In this document: positions 55,301 through 64,000 of the stretch, one piece after another
How the letters are laid out: every line of letters starts with the position of its first letter
Numbering within the stretch: the first letter of the stretch is position 1
Assembly: GCF_023159225.1 (NCBI RefSeq)
Contig: NC_063168.1
Location: 62,909,398 to 62,973,397, forward strand
Origin: Perognathus longimembris pacificus
Taxonomy: Eukaryota > Chordata > Mammalia > Rodentia > Heteromyidae
Direction: 5' to 3'
Length of the DNA stretch: 64,000 bases
The notes under the pieces: generated by a model
What the model was told of the DNA's origin: nothing
What the model saw: the letters and a program-made list of their open reading frames with translations, nothing else
The model's database searches: none
Translations under genes and position numbers: made by a program

Positions 55301-55343
55301 TTATCTGATTTTTTGAAGACATCATTCTGATATATTAAATGAG

Positions 55344-55545
55344 ATTTGACTCTCACTCCTGTAATCCTATCTACTCAGGAGGGTGAGAACTGAGGATTGA
55401 AGTTCAAAGCCAGCCCAGGCAGGAAAGTCTGTGAGACTCTTAGAAAACCGGAAGTGGTGCTGTGGTTCAAGTGATAGAGCACTAGCCTTGAGCTGAAGAG
55501 TTCAGGCACAGCAAGCACCCAGGCCCACAGTTCCAGCCCCAGGGA
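55344..55545 (+). repeat. H-Geo SINE, 5' truncated
   Basis: The head starts at ctcctgtaatcctatctactcagg. The linker is shortened to agactcttagaaaacc. Geo is complete and passes into the purine tract. Confidence 0.88.
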
Positions 55546-55760
55546 GGGAGGGAGGAAAGGGAGGGAGGGGAGGGAAGAAGGGAAGGGAGGGAAGGGGAAA
55601 GGAAGGAAGGAAGGAAAGAGAAGGGAAGAGAAGGGAAGAGAGAAAGAAAGAGAGAGAAAGAACGAAAGGAAGGAAGGAAGGAAGGAAGGAAGGAAGGAAG
55701 GAAGGAAGGAAGGAAGGAAGGAAGGAAGGAAGGAAGGAAGGAAAGAGGGAATAGAGGGGC
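55541..55760 (+). repeat. Purine tract (GGGA/GGAA)n
   Basis: About 210 G/A bases, ending in about 20 clean GGAA units (55668-55741). Confidence 0.98.
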
Positions 55761-56298
55761 TAAAATTCTTAAGTCCCTTTGCTTCTTTTCCATTCTTATG
55801 ATCCTACTGTAGCCATCCTAATATCTCTGACCTGGAAATACTTATTATTAGAATCAATTAATAAACAAGACTCAGAACTGATCTCCCTACCTTCAATTTT
55901 ACATGGTTCCAAATCCATTCTCACTACAGCCTAAGTTATCTTTCATTTTTAATAAGTTAGGAATAAGTTTTTAATAATTAAAATCTTCAAATAGCATCAC
56001 ATTCCCGTCATAATAAAGCCCAACTGACCTGATATTATTTTCTGCTTCTTCATGATTACCTCTGTCACCTGTTTATTTCTCACTTTATACTCTCTGAAAT
56101 CAACTAATCTGAAGCTTCAATTTCTTCTCCTGTATTCCATCTCAACTCAAGATGTTCTTTCCTATTTGGTATTCCCTACCACCACCACCCCTGCAATCTA
56201 AATTACGTGCCTCTTACTACAGTAACTACCGTTCACTTTGTATCCCTCACCAGACTGTAGCACCACAGGACAACATAACAATTATATTAGATACTATC

Positions 56299-56354
<56 letters not shown>

Positions 56355-57758
56355 ATCTAGTAAAATTTCTGACACCTATCTGGAAATTTCTCTTTTGCCT
56401 TAGTACATAAATAACAGTGTTGCAATGTATATACCTCTGCAATCACAGGCTTTTTGCCATCACAACCTCGTAGAGAGACCAATGTCAACTATAACAGTTT
56501 TCAAACTCTAATCCCTTAGTGATAAAGTTTCCACTAATCCTCAATAACCAAAACAAAGATTAGTACATGAATCCAAAGGTCTGAGACTTCTGTGATCCAG
56601 AATTTTTCATGCAATAGAAGACTTAATTCCAACAAACCTAGTTTCAAAAAAGAATCATTTGGTTCCCTCCACCTAAAAATTACATAATTTTCTCTCTTAT
56701 CCTTGAAAAGAGAGCAATATGACTACTATGTGTATTTCCTAACTTATTTGGTGAGTTCCTTGAAAAGCACAACCCTTTAGTTTAGCAACACTTTCCTGAT
56801 TACTTATCTACTATTTCTATTCTTTTCCTCTAGAACTCTAAATTGAGACCTATTGAGTCTGGCCACTATGTCTATTACCTTTGGTCATCATTTCCACCGT
56901 TATCTTCTCATAATTCTGAAAAATCATTTCAACTAGTCTTCTAATTCACTAGTATGATTTTTCTACAGTACTCCATCTGTTTCTTACTATTTTACTTCAG
57001 AAGTAGTGATTTCGTTTTCCAAAGGCTTTTCCTGTTTTCAGAATACTATATGTTAATAACAATCTTCTCTTAAATATCACTGAGCCTAAGCGTTAGAATT
57101 TTTTTTTTTAAGCATCTGGTACAATGCTATAACTACTTCATCTGCTGTGAAAAAAATCAAACCACTGCTTTTAAACTATTGGGTCTCTTTGTCTTTTATT
57201 ATTTTTCTGTTTGCTCACACCTACATAAAAGGTTGGTTATGTTCTTTTGAAATAGAAACTGAGTCTACGGCCATACCACCCTGAAAGTGCCCTATCTCGT
57301 CTGAAATAGAAACTGAGAAAGGTTCTCTCAAGGACTACTTGGCTCCAAGTAAGACTGGTTTCCAAAAAAGTCTCCCAATTATGTCAAATTTGGAAACCCA
57401 AATCTTGTGTACAGCCACTAGTAAATGTCATCTTACAGCTGGCTTTAATGATGTGCCCACAATATGGCAGTTATGCTACTAAGTAAGAAAAAAAGAATAC
57501 ATACTGGGTAGGCAATCAGCAATCTATCCCATTGTTTTCTCCTCTGTCACAGAGTCTTATTTCCCAATGTTCCTCTTAATTATGATATTCAGAATTATCA
57601 AACAGATGTTATACATATTCTCCATACAGTAATTAATTCTTCCTTTAGTCAAGACATAAAACCTAGTGTATCTTAAGGTTGTCCAAATTTTCCCACAAGT
57701 CAAATCAAGCTTCCAGTTGAACACATAGTCATGATTTTTTCCCCCAAGAATTATGCCC
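55761..57758. other. 2-kb stretch, mostly single-copy
   Basis: It contains the (CA)n at 56304-56350 and no recognised gene. The open frame at 56152-56403 is carried by the CA repeat. Confidence 0.5.
56304..56350 (+). repeat. (CA)n microsatellite
   Basis: About 23 CA units. Confidence 0.98.
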
Positions 57759-57850
57759 AAGGAAGTGGTGCTATAGCTCAAAGTGCTAGCCTTGAGCAAA
57801 GATGTTTAGGGCCAGCACCCAGGCTCTGAGTTCAAGGCCCATGACAAAAA
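57759..57850 (+). repeat. Geo monomer alone
   Basis: ggaagtggtgctatagctcaaagtgctagccttgagc ... gctctgagttcaaggccc stands without any head monomer. Confidence 0.85.
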
Positions 57851-57920
57851 ATTATGCCCAAATAGGATTCCTTCATCTTTTATTTGTGTAACTTGTTTTC
57901 AAGGATTTTTTTTTTTTTTT

Positions 57921-58104
57921 TGCCAGTCCTTAGGCTTGAACTCAGGGCCTGGGCACTGTCCTCGAGCTTCTTTTACTCAAGGCTAGCACTCTACCACTTG
58001 AGCCACAGCACCACTTCCGACTTTTTCTGTTTATGTGGTACTGTGGTACTGAGGGCTTCACACAAGCTAGGCAAACACTACCACTAAGCCACATTTCCAG
58101 CCCC
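57921..58104 (-). repeat. IDL-Geo SINE, older type, with target-site duplication
   Basis: Direct repeats tcaaggattttttt flank it (57899-57912 and 58105-58118). The left monomer has a small internal duplication (gtggtactgtggtactg). Confidence 0.93.
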
Positions 58105-58117
58105 TCAAGGATTTTTT

Positions 58118-58228
58118 TTTAAAAACAGGGCCTTAACACAGGATGGCCTAAACTTAAAATCTTCCTGCCTTACTTAGCCTTTTAGGTGCTGGGATTCCAG
58201 GCACACTCCATGACACCTGGCCACAAAG
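58118..58228 (-). repeat. B1-like monomer
   Basis: aaacagggccttaacacaggatggcc ... ggtgctgggattccaggcacac is a B1 complement. Confidence 0.8.
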
Positions 58229-58259
58229 ACTCTTATTGAGCATCTTTTTTTTTTTTTTT

Positions 58260-58451
58260 GGCCAGTCCTGGGCCTTGGACTCAGGGCCTAAGCACTGTCC
58301 CTGGCTTCTTCCCGCTCAAGGCTAGCACTCTGCCACTTGAGCCACAGCGCCGCTTCAGGCCGTTTTCTGTATATGTGGTGCTGGGGAATCGAACCTAGGG
58401 CCTCGTGTATCCGAGGCAGGCACTCTTGCCACTAGGCTATATCCCCAGCCC
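58260..58451 (-). repeat. IDL-Geo SINE, young subgroup, with target-site duplication
   Basis: Direct repeats ttattgagcatcttt flank it (58233-58247 and about 58452-58466). Confidence 0.95.
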
Positions 58452-58744
58452 CTTATTGAGCATCTTTAATATGACATTGTGGTCAAGAACACAAAAAGAC
58501 AATAAATTAGCTATCAATTAGCTAAAGTGACAGGGCATATATAAACAGATGAACAAAACTGAAACATAGGAAACTTTCCCAATAAAGAAAAGGAAAAAGT
58601 GCTAAAATCCATAGTTTTGTGCAGATTGTATATTTAAGTTTGAAATAAAAGGAGGTAAAAAAAAATCAAAAGAGATAACTCGATAATATTTATAGGTAAA
58701 GAGTAAGAAACTAATAGAAAAGGTAGCAAAAAAGGTAGGATTGA

Positions 58745-58957
58745 GGGGCTGGGGATATAGCCTAGTGGCAAGAGTGCCTGCCTCGGATACACGAGGCCCT
58801 AGGTTCGATTCCCCAGCACCACATATACAGAAAATGGCCAGAAGCGGCGCTGTGGCTCAAGTGGCAGACTGCTAGCCTTGAGCGGGAAGAAGCCAGGGAC
58901 AGTGCTCAGGCCCTGAGTCCAAGGCCCAGGACTGGCCAAAAAAAAAAAAAAAAAAAG
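58745..58957 (+). repeat. IDL-Geo SINE, young subgroup, with target-site duplication
   Basis: Direct repeats aaaaggtaggattga flank it (58730-58744 and 58954-58968). Confidence 0.96.
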
Positions 58958-59039
58958 GTAGGATTGAAAGATGTTATCTCACTTTCCTTCTAAATCCAGT
59001 ATTTTTTTAAATTAAAATCCCTTATTTTAATTAAATCCC

Positions 59040-59155
59040 ATATTTGAAGAATAGGGTCTCATGTTTTTCTCTGGGGTGACCTAGATCATGAACCTTCTAT
59101 TTATATCTCCCATTTATTCAGGAATACAGGTGTGTTCCACCTGTAAGGGCTGTCC
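59040..59155 (-). repeat. B1-like monomer, diverged
   Basis: agggtctcatgtttttctctggggtgacctagatcatgaacc ... caggaatacaggtgtg. Confidence 0.7.
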
Positions 59156-59284
59156 TCAAAACATATTTCCAGTCTCCAAAATAGCTAATTATAAGATGTG
59201 ACATACAATGTCAGGCCCTAATTCCACATTTTTAACATTCCTAGTGTTTGTTTTCATTGTTCTATCCCACTACTACCTTAGCAT

Positions 59285-59448
59285 TGTTATCACCAAAGAG
59301 CCAGTTCTCCCAGACACCATTTATTGAAGAGGCTATCTTTTCTCCAGTGTATGCTTTTAGCTCCTTTGTCAAAGACCAGATAGCTGCAGTGGTATGGTTT
59401 TATTTCTGATCTTCTGCTCTGTTTCATGTGTTCTCATGTCTGGAAAAA
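59285..59448 (-). mobile_element. L1 ORF2 fragment
   Basis: gccagttctcccagacaccatttattgaagaggctatctttt ... gtatggttttatttctg is the complement of L1 ORF2 near the aaatggtgctgggaaaac motif. Confidence 0.85.
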
Positions 59449-59518
59449 GAGGGGAGAGGAGGGGAGGGGAGGGGAGAGGAGGGGAGGGGAGGGGAGAGGA
59501 GGGGAGGGGAGGGGGAGG
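59449..59518 (+). repeat. (GGGGA/GAGA)n purine tract
   Basis: A 70-base G/A-only stretch with a higher-order period of about 25. Confidence 0.97.
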
Positions 59519-60248
59519 GAAGAAGAAAAAAAAATCTGTTTTCTAAAACACAACAAAGCAGCCAAGTGATCCTGTCCATCCACTGACAACCCGAGTTTCG
59601 GCCAAGTGACCCACTTTCAGACATGAACAGGTGCCTCACTCAGTCTACACAGTTGTCAGACACAGATAATTGTCCCATCCTCATTCTGGGAAGCACCAGG
59701 CCCATCTAGGTTTGCCAAAGTGGCTTTGCCCCGGCATAATCCTGACAAGGAGCCGTACCAATACCACAGGTGACACTCTACCCAAAAGAGCTACATTACA
59801 GCTTGCAAAACAAGTCCACAAACCCCTGCAACTTAGGCCACTGGCACACCTACAGTAATCACATGTGGGCTGATTATAGCTGAAGAATTCCATGAACATT
59901 ATATACTACTATATCCACCTGTAACACAAAACAACATAGCCTACCCAACCAGCACCTTACAACTCATCATCAGAAGGAAGGCTTTATTACAAAAGCTACT
60001 CTATAAAAGTGGGTGAGGCAACTGGTCCACCTGATGTGCAAATAGCAACCTAGGATCATAAGCACAAAAAACAAGATGAGAATGCATCCAAAGGAACATA
60101 ATAACCCTAGGAACAGATCCTAAGGGGGAAAAAATGAATTACTTGAAAAGGAATTTAAAATAATGTTTTTAAAGAAACAACAACAACAAAAATCCTCAAG
60201 ATACAAGAGAATGCAGACAAATAATTCAGTGAAATTAGGAAAACCATT

Positions 60249-60340
60249 AACTGGCAGTGGATATGGCTCAGGTGGTAAAGTGCCTGCCTAGCCAAGTGTA
60301 AAGCCTTGAGTTCAAATCCTAATACCACTAAAAAAAAAAT
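60249..60340 (+). repeat. ID-like monomer in L1
   Basis: ggcagtggatatggctcaggtggtaaagtgcctgcctagccaagtg ... gagttcaaatcctaataccac and an A-tail. Confidence 0.8.
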
Positions 60341-60444
60341 CACTGATGAAACTCAGTAGACAAAGAGATCATTAAAAAAGAACAGAACAAAAATCATACT
60401 TGGTTTAAAAGAAAATAATATAATTAATGAGATTAATGGTATAT

Positions 60445-60495
60445 AGCTCAGTAATAGAGCTTATATTAGACCATGGGTTTAATCTCTAACACGGG
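60445..60495 (+). repeat. ID-like fragment
   Basis: ggtatatagctcagtaatagagc ... catgggtttaatctc. It is followed by a G-run and purine tract (60494-60555). Confidence 0.65.
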
Positions 60496-60555
60496 GGCGG
60501 GGGGGGGGGGGAAGGAGAGGGAGGGAGGGAAGGAAAGAGAAAGGGAGGGAGGATG
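60494..60555 (+). repeat. Purine tract
   Basis: A G-run, then GGGA/GAAA repeats at the tail of the ID-like fragment. Confidence 0.93.
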
Positions 60556-60638
60556 TATGTATATCCCTTACAAGCAGAGGGAGAATATCTGAGCTTTAAG
60601 TTTTGTGAAAAGAGATATTTTTTAAAAGAGAAAAATGA

Positions 60639-60837
60639 GGGGCTGGGAATGTGACTTAGCGGTAAAGTGCTTGCCTAGCATGCATGAAGCCCTGGGTTCA
60701 ATTCCTCAGCACCACATAAACAGAAAAGGCCAGAAGTGGTGCTGTGCTCAAGTGGTGGAATGCTAGCCTTGAGCAAAAGGAAGCCAGGGACAGTGCTCAG
60801 GCCCTTTGTCCAAGCCCCAGGACTGGCCAAAAATAAA

Positions 60838-60881
<44 letters not shown>

Positions 60882-60885
60882 ATGA
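60639..60885 (+). repeat. IDL-Geo SINE with (AAAT)n tail, in L1
   Basis: Older type (cctagcatgcatgaag). It has one base missing in gctgtgctcaag. The tail is about 12 AAAT units. aaaatgag and aaatgag flank it. Confidence 0.93.
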
Positions 60886-61742
60886 GAAAATTGAGAGTCT
60901 ATAAGTCTTCATTATTCAGAAAACTATTTGTATTATGCGTGTCCCAGGAAGGGAAGAGAAAAGAAAAGACACAGACAACCTATTTAATAGGATAATAGAC
61001 ACAAATGTTCCAAATCCTGAGAAAGACATTCAGGTCCAGAAGCTCAGACACTTTAATTAGCTATGCCCAAGAAAGGTCTTCTCCTATTATAGTCAATGAA
61101 GCAAAAGTCCAACACAAAGAGAGAGTACTAAAACCAACTAGAGAAAAATGCCAAGTCAAAAATAAAGCAATTCCCATTAGGCTAATAACAAATTTCTCAA
61201 TAGAAAACTTAAAGGCCAGGGGAAAAAAAAGGGATGTCATATGCAAAATCTTAAAAATCTCCTAACCCAAAATTCTATAATCAGACAAGTTGTCCTTCGG
61301 AAATGAAGGAGAAATAAAGCCTTTCCAACACAAATAAAAATGGAGAGAACTGATGAGCATACTAGCTTAACAAGAAATGGGTAAATGTGATCCTAAATTT
61401 AGAAACACAAAGGTTCCTAACTACCATTATAAGAACATACACCAAAAATTGTACAATTCGTCAAACCTGCCTAGACCCAGTGATATGCTACGTATAGGAA
61501 ATTCACTTCTCTGTTCAAGACACACATAGAATGCAATTGAGTGTGTAAAAAAATAGAAATAAAATTTGAACAGGAATTTTGATCAGACAAAATAGATTTT
61601 AACTCAAAAACTGTAAGAGTCAAAGGCCTCCTATAATAATAGTTCATTTTATTTAAGAAAAGTAATTGCAAATATATATGCACTTGATCGATGCTTGAAC
61701 ACCACCTAACTATATAGTTTTATGTTTCAAACATTATTAGAT

Positions 61743-61832
61743 CTAGGGGTGGGGCAGTGGCTCAAGTGCTAAAGTATTTGTCTAGAAAGCTCAAGGCCCC
61801 CAATTCAACCCCTACTACTGAAAAAGCTTATT
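61743..61832 (+). repeat. ID-like monomer in L1
   Basis: ggggtggggcagtggctcaagtgctaaagtatttgtctagaaagc ... caattcaacccctactac. Confidence 0.75.
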
Positions 61833-62100
61833 AGTTACAAAAAGTCAGACAGACTATAATAATATAATTGTTGAAGATTGTAACTCTTCACACTCAGTAA
61901 TGGACAGATTATTGGACCACCCCTGCAAAAAAAAAACCTAAAAACTGAAATTACACTATATATAGGCAAATTAATATATAATTAAAAGTAAAATATTTTA
62001 AGAGAAACAAAACTGCCAACAAAAATAGAAAGAACCCAAAAATAAAAGGTTATGGACATTAGAAAAAATTAGACTAGAAAGAAAGAAGGTATCACAACCT

Positions 62101-62137
62101 GTCAGGGTGGCCAAGCAGTCTAAGGTGCTGCGTTCAG
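62101..62137 (+). pseudogene. 5' half of tRNA-Leu(CAG), retroposed
   Basis: gtcagggtggccaagcagtc (62101-62120) and the next 17 bases follow the mammalian tRNA-Leu(CAG) from its first base. The acceptor 5' strand, D-arm and 5' anticodon-stem strand are present, and the match ends at the anticodon CAG (62135-62137). Nothing of the 3' half is present and there is no poly(A). A 21-bp direct repeat (62080-62100 and 62136-62156; core aaggtatcacaacct) flanks it exactly, and the surrounding L1 continues across it. It cannot form a tRNA. The last one or two bases are ambiguous because they overlap the repeat. Confidence 0.92.
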
Positions 62138-62637
62138 AAAGAAGGTATCACAACCTAAGAATGGATATATATGACAAATTCACAACCAACATCATATTAA
62201 ATGGGAAAAGTTTATAAAGTGCTTCCTCTGAGATCTAGAACAAGATGTTATCTATTTTCACCATTCCTACTAAATATACTGGAAGTCTTAGCAAGCAATA
62301 AGACAAGAAAAATAAGAACATCAAAACAGGAAGAGCAAGAAGTCAAATTATCAATGTTTAGATAGCCGAATTTTATACATAGAGAAACCTAGTACCTCCA
62401 TCAAAACCTGTTATAATTGGTCAAAAAATTCAGTAAAATTGCAAAGTACAAAATTAAGGTACAAACATCAGTAGCATTTTTAAAACTCCAATAACAAAAG
62501 TGCCACAAAAAATACAAAAGCAATCTATTTATAATAGTAACCAAAGCAGTAAACCAAAATCTTACAGGTAAAGTTAACCAAGGAAGTGAATGACTTTTGC
62601 AATAAAAATTATAAAACAACGATGAAAGAAATCAAAC

Positions 62638-62640
<3 letters not shown>

Positions 62641-62683
<43 letters not shown>
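62641..62683 (+). repeat. (CA)n microsatellite inside L1
   Basis: About 21 CA units. Confidence 0.98.
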
Positions 62684-62684
<1 letters not shown>

Positions 62685-63214
62685 CTCATGTCAACAGATT
62701 GGAAAAATAAAGCTAAAATGTCCATACTATCCAAAGCTAGGTACATATTCAATACAATCTCCATCAAAATATCAAAAGCATTCTTCATAGGAAGAGAAGA
62801 AAGCCCTAAAATGCATATGGAACAACAAAAGACCCTGACTGGCCAAAGCAATCTTTAGTAAGAAAAGAAAAGCCAAAGATATCACAATATCTGACGTCAA
62901 AAAATACTACAAAGTGATAATAATCTGCCTAGTACTGGCATAAAACCATCACATAGACAATAAAACAGAACAGAAAATCCAGAAATAAATCCACATATTT
63001 ACAGAAAACTGATCTTCAACAATGTAATTAACATGTGCTGTAAAAAGGACAATTTCCTCAATAAATGGTGCTGATGAAACTGGATACCTATACTTAGAAG
63101 AAATGAAACAAGACAACTATCTCTAACCATACACAAGGCCCAACTCAAAATGCATCAATGACCTAAATGTAAGATGAGAAACTATCAGAAGATAGCATAG
63201 AGAAAACATTTCAA

Positions 63215-63510
63215 GGTTCATGTCTACAATCTCAGCTACTCAAGAGTAGCTAGAGTAACTGAGTATTGGTTCAATGCCAAACAGTTTTAAACATTAGTGA
63301 GTCTCCGTCTCAGACAATAATATAAATATAGTGGCAAATATCTGCTTTCCCAGCTACATAGGAGAAATAAGTCTGAGAAGTGTGGTCCAAGCCAACCTGA
63401 ACAAAATAACAAGACCCTATCCAAAAACTAACTTAAACTAAAAAGAGCTGGGAGTATAGTTACAAGTGATATAGTGCCAATTATGAAGCCCTGAGTTCAA
63501 ACCTTAATAT
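63215..63510 (+). repeat. Three-part B1/B1/ID-like SINE
   Basis: Monomer 1 ends gtgagtctccgtctcagac. Monomer 2 is ggcaaatatctgctttcccagctac ... caagaccctatcc. The tail is gctgggagtatagttacaagtgatatagtgcc ... gagttcaaacc. Confidence 0.68.
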
Positions 63511-63519
63511 ATAACACAC

Positions 63520-63547
63520 CAACACACCAACACACACACACACACAC
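63520..63547 (+). repeat. (CA)n at the SINE tail
   Basis: Short CA repeat with AA interruptions. Confidence 0.9.
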
Positions 63548-63564
63548 GAGATACTGTTATGGCA

Positions 63565-63668
63565 AGCTGAATGTTGTGGCATATATTTGTAATTCCAGCA
63601 CTTGGGAGTCCAGAGGTAGGAAGATTGTGGGTTCCAGTTCCACAAGAACACCATGTCTCTAAAGAATA
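63565..63668 (+). repeat. B1-like monomer
   Basis: gctgaatgttgtggcatatatttgtaattccagcacttggg ... caccatgtctctaaagaa. Confidence 0.8.
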
Positions 63669-63736
63669 AACAGGAACAAAATGATATTGATATTGGTGAA
63701 TAAGTAATTAGGATTACATCTAACTAAGAAATAATC

Positions 63737-63903
63737 AATAGCTGGTTGTAGGTGGCTCATGCCTATAATCAAAGCTACTTATGATGCTGAGATCTGAGAA
63801 TCACAGTTCAAAGTCAGATAACCAGTGGAGGCATGCATGGCTCAAGTGACAAAGTGGCAGCCATAAATGAAGGCACTGAGTTCAAGCTTCAGTACCAGCA
63901 TAT
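63737..63903 (+). repeat. H-Geo SINE, diverged, with CA-rich tail
   Basis: The head and a shortened Geo part (catggctcaagtgacaaagtgg ... gagttcaagcttc) are present. The linker is lost. CA-rich sequence follows to about 63957. Confidence 0.8.
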
Positions 63904-64000
63904 GTGAACATGTTATACACTGTACACACCCACACATATACACAAATACACACACACAAAAACAAAACAAAAAAAAGAAACAACAGAGCCAGACCCCAGT

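Larger units (their letters stand above)
59540..63215 (+). mobile_element. Old L1 relic, 5' region to ORF2 3' part
   Basis: Landmarks in order: a 5' part near 60080-60240 (ggaatttaaaataatg; gatacaagagaatgcag; cagtgaaattaggaaaacc), 61050-61320 (gcccaagaaaggtcttctcc; ctagagaaaaatgccaagtc; gaaatgaaggagaaataaagcc), then ORF2 3' sequence (catcatattaaatgggaaaag at 62189; atatggaacaacaaaagaccc at 62815; aataaatggtgctgatgaaactgg at 63060). It is full of stops and has large internal deletions, so no protein could be made. Younger elements sit inside it. Confidence 0.82.

Overview
This window is mammalian nuclear DNA that carries no convincing intact protein-coding gene. It is AT-rich and very densely packed with retroposons. 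The host can be narrowed from the repeats alone. About forty copies are present of a dimeric SINE with a tRNA-Ala/ID-like left monomer (box B-like GGTTCGATTCC) joined to a right monomer (GTGGCTCAAGTGG ... GAGTTCAAGCCCC). This matches the published description of IDL-Geo, a SINE reported as restricted to the rodent superfamily Geomyoidea (pocket mice, kangaroo rats, pocket gophers). I therefore read the window as intergenic or intronic DNA of a geomyoid rodent. The species and locus cannot be told from sequence alone. None of the longer open frames looks like a gene: they run through SINEs, CA/GGA/GAGA microsatellites or L1 remnants.

Layout. 0-13 kb: scattered IDL-Geo copies, a 270-bp GGGGA/GAGAG purine tract at 4.6 kb, and a 5'-truncated L1 with target-site duplications at 5.9-7.0 kb. 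13-17 kb: sparse repeats, including three old MIR copies and a perfect 16-bp inverted repeat. 17.6-19.1 kb: LTR-like sequence on the minus strand. 21-25 kb: two solo LTRs, each inserted inside an older SINE. 26.9-30.5 kb: an old L1 on the plus strand broken up by nested SINEs. 31-37 kb: a dense minus-strand SINE cluster. 38.3-39.2 kb: a GC-richer LTR-like block. 40-46 kb: L1 3' ends and more SINEs. 47-57 kb: longer unique stretches, two candidate 3' splice sites on the minus strand near 51.8 and 52.2 kb, and two identical IDL-Geo copies in inverted orientation at 50.3 and 50.8 kb. 59.5-63.2 kb: a long old L1 relic carrying a 5' tRNA-Leu(CAG) half with long target-site duplications.

The repeats form layers. 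MIR, old L1 and ID/B1-like fragments are oldest. A SINE with a 7SL/B1-like head and the Geo tail (called H-Geo here) comes next. IDL-Geo inserts into H-Geo and never the reverse in this window. The youngest IDL-Geo subgroup is almost uniform in sequence. At three sites two IDL-Geo copies sit in tandem with three copies of the same target sequence. All element boundaries are read by eye and are good to within roughly 5-20 bases unless target-site duplications are quoted. Family names other than IDL-Geo, ID, B1, MIR and L1 are deliberately generic.
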